This document shows, one piece after another, positions 22,340 to 33,292 of a DNA stretch of 64,000 nucleotides (its first letter is position 1; every line of letters begins with the position of its first letter). The notes beneath the pieces are model-generated. The model saw nothing but the letters and a program-made list of their open reading frames with translations. It was not told the DNA's origin and ran no database searches. The stretch comes from Planoprotostelium fungivorum (lineage: Eukaryota > Evosea > Variosea > Cavosteliida > Cavosteliaceae), in assembly GCA_003024175.1 (NCBI GenBank), contig MDYQ01000292.1:62001-126000 (forward strand), given 5' to 3'. A program made the translations under genes and the position numbers.

Positions 22340-25300
22340 AGGATGTTGACGACGACGCAAGAAGAGGCGATAGACCACCGAGAGTTTCTGGTCCGTGCGA
22401 GTTCGAGAGATCATCTACTGGTTCGGAGGGCATCGGTGATTTGTCGACGTGTTCAGAGGCAGGGAGAGAACTGACACAAGACAGAAGTCACAACCCCTGA
22501 CGAAACCCGCCACACTTCCAACCATCAGTGCATTAGACACCGCAATCCATACATCAGATGAAGAAGACAACCAGACTGAACTCATCGAATCATCCGTAGT
22601 GGGGCAACAGGATGAGGTATTATTATTGTCTTCAGAAGATAATGACATTTACATCCATTCACAGGAAGATGGTACCATTATTCAAGGACCTGTGAAAGCT
22701 ATCGCTTGCGGTATCTCCGAAATCGAAGCAGAAAACTTTTCGACATCCAAACTGCAGGTTCGAATGGATCCATCCGATCCATTCTGAATCATACGACAGG
22801 ATGCAATTTTGTTTGAGAGAGCCTACACGTCCCAATTTTGTCAGAAGATCAAGATGAATTACAAGAAGGTCCCCGAGTTCACGAAGATCGACAGACATTT
22901 TGCCAACGAATTATTGAACACACTCGTCACGATGGAGCCTCACATCGACATCATGCTGAGTAAGTGTCCTTCACTTTTTATTCGATCTTGTATCTCACAC
23001 GATCGACCCCACCATCGCATCCTCCTCTCAATCACATCGTCACATCGACATCGTCACATCATCTGATCGACCCCGTTTAGAGCTCTCAAAGACAGCTGGT
23101 ATCTGTGAAGGCTTCAACGGTTACCGCAGTCTATTGGTCGTCTTGAAGAGGGTGATCGTCATCCATCTGCATCGCTTTAGAGGATGACACATCTCAGGTG
23201 CTCATCAAAGTCAACGAAAACTTGGCACAATGTCCAGACTATGAAAACAGCACGTTTACTATACCCGGTGACTTCTCTCTGAAGAGATGGGAAAAGGGTG
23301 TCAAAGACTACGTCAGGCAATTACAAGTGAGTCGAAGAAAACAAAATCATTTTCGGACGTTTTATTTCGAAACTCAAACTCGAAACAGGTAGTGCAGGGC
23401 ACTCTGGCGTTGGCCGTGGAGCTCAGTTCAAAGACGGATGGTGATCACATCCATCAGCCATCTCATCCAACATGACATGCGACAGACCTCTTTGTCAATC
23501 ACGAAAAGTTTGAGAAATCAGAAGAAGATCTCATCATCAGCTTCGCTACCAAATTACCCATGGATAGTTTCTTTGGCAATAATTTCGGGACTCAGGTCAG
23601 AACTTGTCTCACACTTTTGTCGCTGACATAAGCGTCTAGTTTAGTAAGAACGTGCAGACGATGTTGAAGATGGTCGTTTTAGCTCAGACTTCGTTCAGTC
23701 AATCGAAAGGTGACAGTGCATTAGCCAACAATTGGTTTCTGAGGGGCACGAGGTAGATCGACTTTCTATTTCATTTCGATTTATTTATTCCTATCTCTTT
23801 CCGTTTCATTTCATTCATTCTCTTCTTATTTCATTTCGAATTCAACTTTGTCGTCTCATCGATGACGACGATGATCACGTGAAGAAATAAAATCGAAATC
23901 AATTGAAAATAAAACAGGGCCATCATGTGGGGAGCATACTACAACGCGTTCCCCAAAGTAGCCGCCGAACGATTTGTAGAAGTGTCCACCTCCCCCGACG
24001 TAAGAGACATGCAGCAATTTTGGAATCTCACCGAAGGTGTGTGACGTCACGATCACGTACGTACGTACGTACGGTTGACACGTAACAGGCAGCATGGCCG
24101 AGAACGTGACGGGTCTGACAGTTACGGGCGGCTCTGATTATAAGCTGACGATTCCTCCCCGAAAATTCCAAGTCTATCGCCTGGATGGAACGCAAGTGAG
24201 CGGGACACTCTGATTGGCTCGTTGTAGATTGACGTCACCCAGTGTGACGTTCTACCCCCCTCCCTCTCACCGGCCATGCTGACGAAAGCCGAAGAAGACT
24301 CACCGGGTGAAGATCCAAAAATAGAATGGCTCGTTGTAGATGAACGTACTCACACGTACAGGCGCGGGAGAGCCGCTGTTGGCCGTGAACGCCAGGTTGA
24401 TCTCGCACATTGATTATCGAACCCATTTGATCGATGAAAATGATCAAGCGAGGAGAGAATACCAAGCGAAATTGACGAGGAGAGAGACGAAGAAACAACT
24501 ACAGCAGACCTTGAGGGGTTTGACGGGTGAGTCGTCCCAAATTTCAAGTCCCAAATTTCAAGTCTCAAATGTCGACAGAGAAGATCGGCTTCAGAAGTAA
24601 ATCTTCCACCACGGGAGAGGTACCATCGAGTTTCATCCCCGTTTCAATCTTTCTTTGTTAAAAATAACGAATACAAACAACGGATAACTGACACCACTCA
24701 GTTCACTTCTGATGGAAAAGCTCCAGAAGAAGACAACGACAGGATGTACTACAGCACGTCACAGATACCGAGGACGATGGTCATGAACGATAGTGTAGAG
24801 AGCAGCCCGTCCTCCAGGCCGCAATCCATCATCACACCGAATGCTTCTCCCACGGCGAGCACCATCTCGACCAATAAGAAAATGAGTCGATATCTCATCA
24901 TCTACTTCCACGGTGATGAACTTGATCATCGTGATGTCATCGAACACATCATCCATCTGACGATCGCGATGCGCGATGATGCATCGTCTCATCTGATGAT
25001 GCATCAACGATCATCACATCACGATCATTATATCACCATCATCCACATCATCATCCACATCATCATCCACATCATCATCCACATCATCATCATCCACATC
25101 AATGCTGACGAGACATACCAGGTGGTGGCTTCGTCGCTCAGACCACGTCATCTCACTTGACCCACGTACGTCACTGGTCGAAGGAGACATCGGCTCCCGT
25201 TCTCAGCGTAGATTATCGTCTGGCGCCCGACTATCCCTTCCCAACTGCCTTTCAAGAGTGTTACTACAGCTACCTGTGGGCCATACAAAACGCCTGGAAA

Positions 25301-26232
25301 TTGGGGTCGACCGCGGAGAAGGTATTTTATTTCATTTTATTGTTGGGCTGACGGGGTAGGTCATACTGTGCGGTGATTCTGCCGGAGGAAATTTAGCTGC
25401 CGCCGTCACGGTGACGTGTTCTATGCATCGATATTATCTGCATCCGTACGTCACACGAGACATCGTCCATTGACTCTTTTGAAAACGAATGGAACTGACC
25501 TCGATGCAGGTGCGAGCCATTGTGGAGAACGTTAGAGTTCCCGATGGATTGATCTTGGCTTATCCTGCCGTGTACATGATGTTCGTTCCTTCACCCAGTA
25601 GATTGTTATCGGCCATCGATCCTCTTTTGCCCACCGTCACACTCAAGAAGTGCTTCGAAGCTTATCTGCCGAAAGAAGAAGAGGTGATCACCATCATCGC
25701 TCGATCATCACTTGATCATCACGATCGAACATCAACATCAACATCACGATCGAACATCAACATCATTGTCATCTGATCATCACATCACCTCATCATATCA
25801 TCATCATCTCCATCTCATCGCATCATCACCTACAAAGATCAGATGACATCCATCTCTTCTTCTCACTCGAAACAGGTCAATCCACTAGACAACCCTTACT
25901 TGAGCCCTGCATGTGCCTCAGACGAGATTTTCTCTAAATTTCCAGACAAGACGTACATCATCTGCGGTACGGCCGACCCCCTCTTAGATGATTCCATCTA
26001 CCTTGCCAAAAAGTTGGTCACGGTAGGCAAGCCGGTGACGCTCAAAATCTACGAAGACTTTCCTCATGGCTTTATTAATTTGGGTGCTGTTCCAGGATAC
26101 GGCAAGGTGGGAATGCGTGATGTGATGATGATGAGACTGATAGAGGGACAGGAATGCTGGGAGGGTGTTCAACAGATCGCAGAGTATATGAAGTGTGTCT
26201 TTGGAGCTCCACCTCTGTCTCCACCGGTCTGA
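22340..26232 (+). CDS. LIPE: Hormone-sensitive lipase (HSL/LIPE family)
   Basis: Multi-exon gene with both HSL regions. The N-terminal HSL domain is seen as FTKIDRHFANELLNTLVTME, AGICEGFNGYRSLLVVLKRV, DYENSTFTIPGDFSLKRWEK, and AIMWGAYYNAFPKVAAERFV with DMQQFWNLTEGSMAENVTG. The catalytic alpha/beta hydrolase follows: HGGGFVAQTTSSHLTHVRHW (oxyanion hole), APVLSVDYRLAPDYPFPTA, KVILCGDSAGGNLAAAVTV (nucleophile Ser in GDSAGG), VPDGLILAYPAVYM, PSPSRLLSAIDPLLP, ICGTADPLLDD (acid) and DFPHGFINLGAVPGYGK (His). It would hydrolyse diacylglycerol or other acyl esters in the cytosol or on lipid droplets. The HGGG codons are split by an intron of about 200 nt made of ATC/CAT repeats. The start codon is uncertain: the first confident exon begins near 22450 and an ATG lies at about 22340. 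Catalytic residues are intact. Confidence 0.9.
24216..24244 (+). repeat. Shared intron 3'-end word (lipase intron)
   Basis: The intron after LDGTQ ends with TTGGCTCGTTGTAGATTGAC followed shortly by ACCCAG. The same 20-nt word plus ACCCAG ends an intron of the unrelated NRDE2 gene (53604-53630). A weaker copy (AATGGCTCGTTGTAGAT) sits in the next lipase intron at 24324-24341. Confidence 0.8.
24914..25121 (+). repeat. Long intron of CAT/ATC simple repeats in the lipase gene
   Basis: The intron that splits the HGGG motif is filled with CATCATCCACATC-type units, most regular at 25027-25097. Similar but irregular CATC-rich sequence fills another lipase intron (about 25684-25875). It contrasts with the 40-60 nt introns elsewhere in the gene. 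Confidence 0.75.
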
Positions 26233-26338
26233 AAATAAAAGAAGGAAAATCGTTTGTAGATGATGATTTATTTGCCACGCAACATTCATTGAATTGGAAG
26301 TCCCCAAATTTGCCGAGACAGACAATCATACATACAAA

Positions 26339-27179
26339 ATGGAAGACCTACTCAGACGTAACATTGACTGGAACGCCTTGTTCAAGACGGCCGACTTGTG
26401 AGTGGAATAAGAAGACGATTATCATTTTTAACCCCTCCATAGGACACCACAGATCCAGAAACACTTGGGCAATGTATATACAACACTCGTAGCCACCGTC
26501 CTCGCGGCTGCCATCGGTTCCATCACCGCCATCGTCCTCCGCATGGGCAGCGGTCTCCTCTTCTTTGTCGGTCTCGCCCTTGCCATCTCCCTCAACTTCA
26601 TCCCTCGCGAGCAGGTCGCCAAGAGAATTGGAGTCCTCCTCGGTTTTGGATTCGTTCAAGGACTCAGCTTGGGACCCTTCCTCGCTCAACTCGCTCGCAT
26701 CGACCCCAGGTAACATCTCATCGCGACGGTCCACTTCTGACATTCCAATCAGCATCATCACCTCTGCATTTTTGGGCACCGTTTGCATCTTTGGATGCTT
26801 CTCGGCCGCCGCCGTCTTCGCTAAGAGGAGATCTTACCTCTACCTCGGTGGCTTTCTCAGCTCCGCTCTGACCATCATGTTCTTCACATCACTGGCCAAC
26901 ATGTTCTTCCGTTCCACCTTCGCCTTCAACGCCATCCTCTATCTCGGTCTGTTGGTCTTCTGTGGATTTGTCGTTTTCGACACTCAGTTGGTCATCGAGA
27001 GGGCAGCTGTGGGCAACACCGACTTTGTCAGCGACGCTCTCGGACTCTTCATGGGTGAGTCATGTCTAATGCATCAGATCGATCAAGATGTCTGATGTTG
27101 ATTAGATTTCGTTGCCATCTTTGTTCGTTTGGCTATTATCTTGTCGAAGGACAACAAAAAGAAGAACGAGAGGAAATAA
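26339..27179 (+). CDS. TMBIM6: Bax inhibitor-1 family protein (TMBIM6-like)
   Basis: Four exons; MEDLLRRNIDWNALFKTADL starts the protein. Six to seven membrane helices follow: YTTLVATVLAAAIGSITAIV, GSGLLFFVGLALAISL, FVQGLSLGPFLAQLARIDPS, AFLGTVCIFGCFSAAAVFAK, RSYLYLGGFLSSALTIMFFT, AILYLGLLVFCGFVVFDTQL and FVAIFVRLAIILSK. GLSLGP, CFSAAA, YLGG and VFDTQLVIE are the family signatures; the Asp of DTQ and another acidic residue are implicated in the pH-gated calcium leak in this family. The C-terminus is Lys-rich (KDNKKKNERK), as in BI-1, where it faces the cytosol. It is an ER protein that limits stress-induced death and leaks calcium. The gene starts about 105 bp after the lipase stop on the same strand. 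Length (about 235 aa) is normal. Confidence 0.93.
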
Positions 27180-27413
27180 ATAGAAGGATGACATCTATAA
27201 CGTGTCTCTGATCGTCAAGGTGCATGTCTTGTTGAGAAAAGCGATCATCGTGGGAGGAAGGAATCAGCCTAACATAGTCTGACCCATCTAACTCTTTCAC
27301 AGGAGAGTGATGTTTGTTGTCACTTCTACATCATGATGGATACGTCTCTGTTAATGAAATAAAATCAAAATAAATCGAAATGTATCGGTGATGCATCTGA
27401 TCTTTCAAACAAC

Positions 27414-28538
27414 ATGGCAACACCACCAACTCATCAGCCCTCCACCTCTACACTGACTGTCGATCGACCTGAGGTCGAGAAACGCCCTTCGAGTAGCGCC
27501 ATTACGGCTTCTCAGCTCGATTCACGCCCCACAGCAACCGCATCGAGTTCAACGATATCAGCTTCATCTTATTCGACTCCCACCGATAAGAGGAGAGAGT
27601 TTCACGAGGCCACATGGGAATTTTTACACTCTGAGATGTTGCAGTTGTTGATGCAGGTGAGATCATGTGGTCTACATCTCAACTTCAGTTCGAATGGATT
27701 CTTCACGAAGAAACGTAGTTGTCGTATCGATTGTCTGATATCATAATGTACAGCCATTGACAAAACCATCTCGAGTGACTGTTCCATCGAAAGACAGCAA
27801 GAAGAAAGAGAAGGATGCACAACCAGAAACGACAGGTGAATCCATTAAGAACGACACATCTTTCCGACTCACTGTCTTCAGAGGCACCCGCTGCATCAGC
27901 ATTGACAACGGAAGCTCTACTTGCCACCACCACACAAGTAGATCATTCCATCATCTCATTCTCTCTTCGCTCCCATCCATCTTTCAACATCTGATATCTC
28001 GAATCAGGATGACAACAAGTCTCGCAGCGGCCTCAGCAAATTAGACGCCGCCGGCTATTCCGTCGGCTACACCTTCATGGAGCGCATCACAAAAGACCGC
28101 GCACGCTTCGTGGAAGTTTTAGACATCATCAAGTTCATCTGCAAGGTGAGTTCCTCTCTCTCCTCTCTCTCAATTCTTTAGGAATTCTGGATGGAAGTCT
28201 TCAAGAAGAACATCGACAACTTGAGAACCAACAGAAAAGGAACTTACGTGCTGAGTGACAACAAGTTCAGATGGCTCAACAAATTATCGGCGAGCTCGAG
28301 CAACGAGACGAAGCAGGCAGCGACAAAGTATCTCTTGTTCCCATGCGGTCTCATTCGAGGTGATCGTTCTTCGTGATGTCATCAGACATAGAATTGAAAC
28401 GATCAGGTGCGCTGGCGAATTTGGGCGTGGCTGCGACCGTTTCCGGAGAGATCAGCCCGTCGAGCCCCAGCTGTGAGTCTTTCATTTCGACGTGACGTGA
28501 CTTTCTCAGGTGTCTTCACCATCAAGGTCGAACAATAA
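27414..28538 (+). CDS. TRAPPC6: TRAPP complex subunit 6 (TRAPPC6/Trs33)
   Basis: The core matches the Bet3/TRAPP fold of TRAPPC6: EATWEFLHSEMLQLLMQ near the front, then LDAAGYSVGYTFMERITKDR, FVEVLDIIKFICKEFWMEVF, KKNIDNLRTNRKGTYVLSDN and KFRWLNKLSAS, then KYLLFPCGLIRGALANLGVA. These are the classic KNIDNLRTNxxGxYVLxDNKF and CGLIRGxLxNLG motifs. TRAPP is a Rab1/Ypt1 exchange factor at the ER-Golgi. Unusual features are a Ser/Thr/Pro-rich N-terminal extension of about 60 residues before the first helix and a Lys/Glu/Ser linker (KDSKKKEKDAQPE) inserted after it, so the protein is longer than the usual roughly 160 residues. The last exon join is uncertain; I take the frame ending FTIKVEQ. Confidence 0.88.
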
Positions 28539-28632
28539 AAGTTGTAATATCTTCTACGTCTTTCTTTCTCTTCATCATCACAGATGTCCATGGAGAAAGA
28601 ATGTTTTTATCTCTCAATATTTTATTATCTCT

Positions 28633-31600
28633 TCACATGTGAACTAGACCGTAGATGTCTTTCTGTCCTTGAAACAAACTACTTCCACTCGTGGCTTGTT
28701 CGGAGCACAGCCTGCCCATGACATCTTGAATAGCCAGCCTCAACTCTACTTCTCTCCTGGTACACTGCGTGATGAGCGTGGAGATGGTCTCGTCCGCTCC
28801 TCTCGCGACGACGTAGCTCTGTCCTCCGACCTTGGTTCTCTTGACCATCTGAAATGCACGTCAGCGACGGACCGTGATGATGTGATGATGGTGGAGAAGA
28901 GACGATGATCATGTGTCGTTCTCACTTCTTTTTGGTTGTGTTCATCGTACAGATGTACGTCGTTCGTCACCATGGCAAAGAGTAAGACTCCGAAGCTCCA
29001 CACGTCAGAGCCGGCCTGATACGTTCCACTCTCTATCACTTCGGGTGCCTGTTACATTCACGTCAGAGTGATTTCACCATGGATTCTCACCGTGTAGACA
29101 CCGAAGGTATCAGGGTCCGCTTGGCTATTTATAGATCGAGTCAGATTCAAACCAGTGATTTTTGCGGAAATTTGACCGTCCGTGATGGAGAGCAGGATCT
29201 TGATGCTTCTGTCAATTTATCTTGCGAGGTGTGATGTCTCACCTTCTGAGGCGACAAGTGAATGTGAGTCGTGTTCATGAATGTCAGGTAAGATAGTCCT
29301 CTGGCCACATCTGCTCCTCTGCAACTCGTCATTCTTTTTCTCTCCACTCTCTTCTCACATGATATAGATGGATGAGGCGTTCAGTGCTTGTTTTACCATG
29401 TACTGCTGCAAGCTGCCCCCATTCATATACTCCATCACATAGTATCCTTCTGCACACTGTCAGCCATCTCTCCCTCACACGCGACAAGACAAGTACCTGC
29501 GAGGTCCTGACCGATGTACAAGATGATGTTGGGATGATGCATGCCCTGCTCACGTCATCACACGTCACAGTGACGTCATCTCTCACCTTCAGTGTCGTCG
29601 CTTCTACGATCAATTCCTTTTCTCTCTTCTTCTCTTTCGCCTTCTTGATCGCCACCGTCGTGATCTCGTCCAGCTTTCCCTTCCATATCTTGCATCTTCC
29701 ATCGTGTAGTACATCCTCATATTCGATCTTCATCTTGACATCGCTATATGCTCTCATAGCCATATTGACTCCGTTCTATCACAATTCAGTCATCTTCCAT
29801 TGTAGATGACACTCACGCTCGATCTCTTGCCTCTCAGCACGAAGTAGACGATGAGAGAGACGACGATGATCAGCAGTAACCCTCCACCTGCCGTACATGC
29901 TGCGATGATGATCATTGTGTTCTGACTCCGGGTGTTCGGCTGTGCGGGAGAAGCATCACTCTGTGCAGCTTGTGCAGGTTTGACGCCGAGAGTGAAATTC
30001 GTCAAGTGATTGCACTGACACACGATCACTTCATCTGCTCTCACTGTGGCGTTGCAGCCTTCTCTCTGCCATCTCTCTTCTGTCTCTTGCCACCACAGAC
30101 ACTCTGCCTCTGTGACTCGTCAGTCTTTCTCATCGTGTGTGCATCGAGTAAGGAGACATATCATACGTGTAACTGACCTGCAGAGGAAGGAAAAGAAGAT
30201 GGAAGGATGCCCATCGTGATGTTGATCAGCTCTGTTCCTGTCACATCTACTTCTCTTTCTCTGTCGTATACTGTCACTCCTATCACATTGCCATACCTGT
30301 TACATGTCAATCACAATATCAGTCAAGATCAATGTACATACGTTGTAGTGTTGTCTATCGATGCGAATGGATTAGAACTGATGCTAGAGACTGCCACAGA
30401 TATCTGCTCTGTTTCCACTTCAGTTTCGTTGTAGATGTGGAAGGATAGTGATATCACCTCGAGAAGAGATGGAAGAAGAAGGAAAGACAGCAGAGATGGA
30501 CGTGTTGGGCAATGTCACAGACAGACTGGCTGTCGATGTCACACTGTACGTGTTGACATACAAACTGCTGTCGTTCGTGCGCAGAGAGAAGCTAGACGAG
30601 TTCTTGAGAAGCACTGATGTCAGAGCGGACAAGATGCCTGGCAGCTGCAGTATGTCAGACACTCTTCTTCTCTCTCTCATCTCACCTCATCTACAGATAC
30701 AGTTGCTTGGTTGAGCACCGTCTGTCTTACGTCAGATGACATCATCACAGGTCATACACTCACTTGAGCTGCAGTCGCACTCAGGCTGCTGTTACTGTTG
30801 TAGATCTGATCGACTGACGTCTGACACGTCATCTTGCATCGTCCAGAAGGCTGAGCGGGAACACACGGAAATTCGTTGAACGTCAGATCGCAAATGGTAC
30901 CGCCTAAATACGGACCCTGAGCGATGGAATTGAATCGATTGTACGACAAGTCAATATACTGTGACATCAGTGTCGGTACTTGTCCCGTCAATTGATTGTG
31001 ACTGTCTCTTTCAGTCACTCTGCATTCTCTGCGCACATCACCTGGCGTTGATCTGTACAGTTTTCCAGCCAGAAGCCAGACTTCCATTCAACAGATTGTT
31101 CGACTTGCATCATTTCAATCTAAGAAATCGAGCACAACTCACCAGATCTAAGCTGAAACTGGGGACGTCAATCAACGCTGGAATGGGTCCAGACAGTTGA
31201 TTACCATGCAGATCGAGAGAATACAGTGCGTGCAGATTCGATATCGAATAGGGGATACTTCCACTCAGCCGATTGCCACTCAGATCAATGTACGTCAGAT
31301 ATTGCTGATTTACGCTCCAGCACGACGGAATACTTCCGTTGATCAGATTGTTCCGCTGTCACATGTCAGATCTGACGTGCATGTTATGTCGTCACCATGG
31401 TGAATGTCTGCAGGCTGGCGAGACTACAGATCTGGTTCGGAAGTGGACCCTCTACACGATTGCCGTCCGCGTTGAAATATTCGAGAGAATTCAACTTGCC
31501 GATGGAGTTGGGAATGACACCGGTCAGATTGTTGACTTCTAGATCGATGGAATAGACGCCAGTGAGGTTCCCGATGGAGCTGGGAATACTACCAGTCAGC

Positions 31601-33031
31601 TGATTGTCGCTCAAGTCCAAGTATTGTAGGGTCAGGTCCCCAATGGAGCTAGGAATATTTCCCGTCAGCTGATTGCTGTACAAGTTGAGGGTGAGGAGGT
31701 ATTTCATGTCTCCGATGGTACTCGGTATCGATCCGTTGAAACGGTTACCTATGGGGTGAATCAATGTCGATTCGTGATGGTTCGTTGTAGATGGACTCAC
31801 CGCTCAGATCGAGTGTCTGTAAGCCATTCATAGTGGTCAGCTGCTTGGGAATATTTCCCTCGAGCTGGTTGTTGTTGGCGGTGAAAGATGTGAGGCCCAT
31901 TTTGAAAATGGAGCTGGGGATGGTTCCACTGAATCGATTATTTTCCTGGGAAAATGAGAACATCATCGAACACGATCGCCATCGAGACGATGGACGATGA
32001 TGGATGATGGACGTGGTGATCGTGATGACGATGGATGTTGTCCATCGGACGATGATGAGAATGATGATCATCTCACGATCATGAGCACCGAGATCAAAGT
32101 GGAAGAGATCCAACCAGGGATGGGTCCACTGAAACGATTGTCGTTGATTCGGAGCGTAGTCAGATCCATAAAATTATTCCCAACAGGCCAGGTGGATAGA
32201 TCACCAGTCAGGTCATTATTTGACAACCATAGTTCTCGTAGATTGAGAGAAGCGAGCGATGATGGGGCGACGCCGGTCAAATTGTTGTTGTGCAGGGTCA
32301 ATTGATTCAGTTGTAGAAGGCTGCCCAAGTTGGTTGGAATCGTACCGTTGAGAGAATTATGATCCTGTCATATTCGATCAGATGATGATGATATGGACAG
32401 AGCCGAAGGGACCCACCAGAAAGAGTTCCGTCAGACTAGTCATCCCTGCGATGCAGGGTGGAATATTACCCTCTAAACGATTCGTTCCCAGGTTGAGTCG
32501 AGATAATTGATTCAGACGGCCTTCGACGATTAAAAGAAGAATTCAACATCACGTCTCACATATCGCATCAGGAATACCACCGGTCAATTGATTGATTCCC
32601 AGATTCAGAATCAGTAGATTAGGGAGGTTTCCGATGGCGGAAGGGACGCCACCGTTCATACCAGCCTGTATAGCGAGAACTTGCAATGTCGTTAGATTAG
32701 CAATCAGAGGGCTCAGGTATCCCGTGAAGGCCCACGGTCCAGGTTGATAGAATTCGATCCGAATGAGAGCACCATTCTGGCATGTAACTCCTCTGAAGTC
32801 AGTGCCATTGCAAAACTGATACCTGAATCAATCCAAAGATGAAACCGATATCCCATCTCACATCGTTGCCAATCCACAGAGTGGAGTTACCTACGGATCT
32901 TGAGAACATCTTAAGATTCTTCTCTCACCGTTCAATGTCTTCCAAATGGATTTAAGAGTCGCCAATGTGTCCGCTTCTACCGTGATGAAACAGCACATCA
33001 GGCATAAGAGCAGGATGGACGATGATCTCAT
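28633..33031 (-). CDS. LRR-GAIN/GPS-TM-pseudokinase receptor A
   Basis: Signal peptide MRSSSILLLCLMCCFITVEA, then DTLATLKSIWKTLNG and FCNGTDFQGVTC (LRR N-cap). About a dozen plant-type LRRs follow (for example LDLSDNQLTGSIPSSIGNLT, YLDLSDNQLTGSIP). A Cys segment (CDLTYNEFPCVPAQPSGRC, CQTSVDQIYNS) and a GAIN-like region with SLSVTLPNTSISAVFPSSS lead to a complete GPS: CLWWQE..RW..GCNATV..VIVCQCNHLTNF, with the HL/T cleavage site. One span follows (NTMIIIAACTAGGGLLLIIV), then a kinase-fold domain: VAIKKAKEKKREKELIVEAT (Lys and alphaC Glu kept), but the HRD region reads TTHIHLSPQKILLS and the DFG position reads AKITGL. TAPEVIESGTYQAGSDVWSF is intact, as is TLITQCTRREVELRL. Both catalytic aspartates are missing, so this is probably a pseudokinase signalling scaffold. 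About 15 short introns. Confidence 0.85.
31783..31800 (-). repeat. Donor-side half word GTGAGTCCATCTACAACG (receptor A)
   Basis: Starts an intron of the minus-strand receptor A gene; a related half word, GTGAGCTGATCTACAACG, starts the corresponding intron in receptor B (36156-36173). Confidence 0.8.
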
Positions 33032-33292
33032 GGCTTCTCTATTGAAGATGCGTTATGCTCTGCCTGTCTAGAGAAGGCATCAGCGTGTCTGCGGACAAAA
33101 ACGTGTCAGTCGGGTGTCCCCACGTCAAAATTGTACCTCTTGACGATTGAGGTGAAGGTGGTCGTGTTGTGCCATCAACGAATGAAACAGATTGTCCACC
33201 TATGACTGAAGAGTTCAGAGGTCCAACACACAACAAGAGAGATATGAATACAGATGCCCATTGAAAATTCATTTTGCGATGGATGTGCATGA
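33032..33292. other. Spacer between receptor genes A and B
   Basis: About 260 bp between the start of A and the stop of B, both minus. A minus-strand open frame (33039-33290) begins with MNFQWASVFISLLLCVG, which looks like a signal peptide, but nothing recognisable follows. It could be chance or a leftover 5' exon of another receptor copy. Confidence 0.4.

Noticed and set aside
26348-26788. Acidic minus-strand open frame opposite Bax inhibitor-1
   Set aside because: Antisense shadow of membrane-helix codons; no domain, and it overlaps a conserved gene.
28633-33031. Calling the receptor tails active TKL or tyrosine kinases
   Set aside because: The HRD and DFG aspartates are absent in all three paralogues at the aligned positions; only the fold landmarks remain.
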